A stretch of 64,000 nucleotides of DNA from Sarcocystis neurona. Lineage: Eukaryota > Apicomplexa > Conoidasida > Eucoccidiorida > Sarcocystidae. The DNA is taken from NCBI GenBank assembly GCA_000727475.1, contig KL647309.1, positions 1,743,820 through 1,807,819 of the forward strand. The letters run 5' to 3'. The notes beneath the pieces were generated by a model. That model worked only from the letters and a program-made list of their open reading frames with translations, ran no database searches and was not told where the DNA came from. Every line of letters begins with the position of its first letter. Positions within the stretch are counted from its first letter, which is position 1. Positions 62,201-64,000 of this stretch are shown here, piece after piece. The position numbers and the translations under genes were made by a program.

Positions 62201-63249
62201 TCTCATTCACACGACTGTGGAGATATCTGCGGAAAGTTTGTGCGCGGAGGGACCGCACCGTGTAGCACCCACCTGCGTGCACAGGGCAGTTCGTTTCTCC
62301 GTTGGAGCTACGTGCTTTGGGGAAAACGACTGCGCTCGGCTCACCCTGAACAGCTTCGGAGGCAAATATCTGCATGTGTCAATGCGATGAGCAGTCCGAC
62401 AGATCTTTCTACGTAGGACCGTGATGTGCTGTTAACATTTCTTTCGTGTCTCCCATATATATTCATGTACAGAGGAAGAGGTTTGCGTGTCGACGAGCAG
62501 AAGAAGTTCATTATTCTGCGTAGATAGAAAGACAGAGCGAGAGAGAGTTGAACGGCCAAATGACGTGGGAAGAGACAGCGAGCGGAAGAGGTGTCTGCGC
62601 ACCAACCTCGTCTGTGTCGGACAAATTCTCTCGCTCTGGCTGAATGTCTGCTGGGTTGGCTCGCTCGAGTACACAAAAAATTGGCCCTGCTCGGCCGTGT
62701 TGGGGCCGTTGAATCAGAAATCGCTTCTCGAACCTTTCCCGTTGTATACTGTGCTGTCGAACCTTTCCCGTTGTATACTGTGCTGTCTCTCTAGACACCT
62801 TCGAGTTGCGTTCAGCGCGGCAGTCTGAAGGTTTTTCTTCTTCTGGGGTAACTTGCGCGCAGCTTCTTACAGATATACAGTAACGCGAGGTCGCGTTATC
62901 TTTCTCATGTTCGTCAAGGCAGAAAGAGCGTGCGCACGTTTTTGGCAGCACTCCTGCTGCTGCTGCTCCTGCTGCGACAAGCGGCTGCTGCAGCCGCTGC
63001 AGTCTCTGGTCTCTGCTGCCGTGCGTGGACCAAGGATCGAACCGGCTGCAACGTGTCCACGTCTTTTCAACGTCAAGGTCTTCCAAAATTTGCTCACTAG
63101 ATGGTGTGCACTTTGCTTACAAATGTTGGAAAAATCTCTTCTTTTTGTGATTAGAGCTGGTTTCCTTCAATTCCGCGTACCCTCTTGCTGCGGCGTCCAC
63201 GAGTGTCTGCGATATTCGTGTCCTGCCTCACGACGACGCTAAGGTCCTT
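59231..63249. other. Intergenic, no supported gene
   Basis: Mixed, mostly non-repetitive sequence with many GTGTGTAC/CACATG words. The longest frame is 191 codons (-, 62511-63086), not beyond what chance allows in 64 kb. No domain, tRNA or promoter recognised. A perfect 29-bp duplication lies at 62729-62786. Confidence 0.5.
62729..62786. repeat. Perfect 29-bp tandem duplication
   Basis: Two adjacent identical copies of a 29-base unit beginning CGAACCTTTCCCGTTG and ending TACTGTGCTGT, with no intervening base. Confidence 0.98.
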
Positions 63250-64000
63250 TCTGTGTGCGGGCACCCTCTGTGTGTGTGTGTATACCTACACGTATACATA
63301 TATATATCTATATATATATACGTAGGTAGATACACATATACATATATATAGCATATATATATATATATACACCAATACGTAAGGTGTAAAGAAGCGTGGG
63401 CGCTGCTTCTCGCTTACATGATTTTGGCGCGGGTGTGTTTCGCGAATGTTCAGATATCGTTTTTAGATTTGTGAAGTGCTCCGGAGTAGATTATCTGTTC
63501 CTGCACGTGCGCGTGACTACACAGAGTCACGTATCTCTCGCAGACAGAGTCACGCACAACTACCCGCTTCCCACGTACGCGCATATCGTCCTTTGTACAT
63601 ACGAGACAGGTTTCCGTCGTGGGCCGCAAGAAGATTCTGAAGGCTGTCTCTTGCTTTTGGAGAACTCCAGAGAAACGAGTTTCCCGTGGAGACAACAAAA
63701 CGCCCGGCAGTTTCACTAGCGAAAAAAACCACCTCCCTGGGCTGACGCCTCCGCGCTGGGTGCACGGGATTTTGATCTCGGGAGAGACCGAGAGAAAGAT
63801 AGCCAGACAGGAACGGAGAAAGACAGACTACAGGATGGCAGAGGGAGACACAACCACGAAGTTTCCGCGAACCTCACACAACACACAAACACACTCTGTT
63901 CTTCACTGTGTTGCTCGCGTCAAATTTGACAGCATTGCTTCGTTTAAAGTTGCGCTCGGCTTTTTCGAAGAGAGTCGCTGCATTTGTCGAGCGCAGAAAC
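63250..64000. other. Window end, no supported gene
   Basis: A TA/CATA tract at 63285-63372, then ordinary sequence with a 107-codon + frame (63396-63719) of no recognised family and an AG-rich patch (63780-63830). Nothing can be supported as a gene here. Confidence 0.5.

Noticed and set aside
63030..63050. tRNA T-loop-like word GGTTCGATCC on the - strand
   Set aside because: The flanking bases do not form a five-pair T stem, and no matching D or anticodon arms are visible.
62511..63086. 191-codon frame on the - strand
   Set aside because: A frame of this length is expected about once by chance in 64 kb; no motif, and it crosses the 29-bp duplication.
1..64000. Telomeric or subtelomeric repeats
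   Set aside because: I saw no run of TTTAGGG-type repeats in either orientation.
1..64000. Retrotransposon or transposase genes
   Set aside because: No reverse transcriptase, integrase or transposase motif was seen in any frame I read. The inverted repeat in intron 15 has no coding capacity.

Overview
This window is eukaryotic nuclear DNA and looks like an Eimeria (coccidian apicomplexan) chromosome. Two things point there. First, CAG/CTG triplets saturate both exons and introns, so conserved protein blocks are separated by long runs of Ala, Gln and Ser. Second, introns carry long TA/CATA microsatellite cores. I saw no bacterial-style operons, insertion sequences or CRISPR arrays, and I cannot name the species.

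Positions 1 to 47,356 (+ strand) are the 3' part of one very large gene of the VPS13 family (bridge-like lipid-transfer proteins). By combining conserved VPS13 motifs with splice-site phase I could chain 19 exons into one open reading frame of 5,265 codons plus stop. The chain runs from the VAB (SHR-BD) adaptor-binding domain (six repeats, about 1-18 kb), through the APT1-like region (22.7-31 kb), the VPS13 C-terminal amphipathic region (31.6-43.2 kb) to the C-terminal PH-like domain (44.2-47.36 kb). The 5' part lies outside the window. Exons 5 and 6, the exon 7/8 borders and the start of exon 12 are the weak links.

The introns are up to 6.3 kb long and full of repeats: a 26-bp minisatellite (24.66-25.36 kb), a GAGA/ACCATTA satellite-like field with a 904-base assembly gap (38.4-42.4 kb), a 200-bp-arm inverted repeat (35.3-36.3 kb), and triplet arrays. 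These arrays show a polarity: CAG-type arrays follow donors and CTG-type arrays precede acceptors.

From 47,357 to 57,922 I recognise no gene; there are three CAG/CTG-rich islands in otherwise ordinary sequence. Positions 57,923-58,807 encode 40S ribosomal protein eS6 in a single uninterrupted frame, followed by a purine-rich flank. From 59.2 kb to the end I see no supported gene, only short repeats.

The two genes are not functionally linked: one is a membrane-contact-site lipid-transfer protein, the other a housekeeping ribosomal protein. All assignments come from reading the sequence and from remembered family motifs; no search was run.
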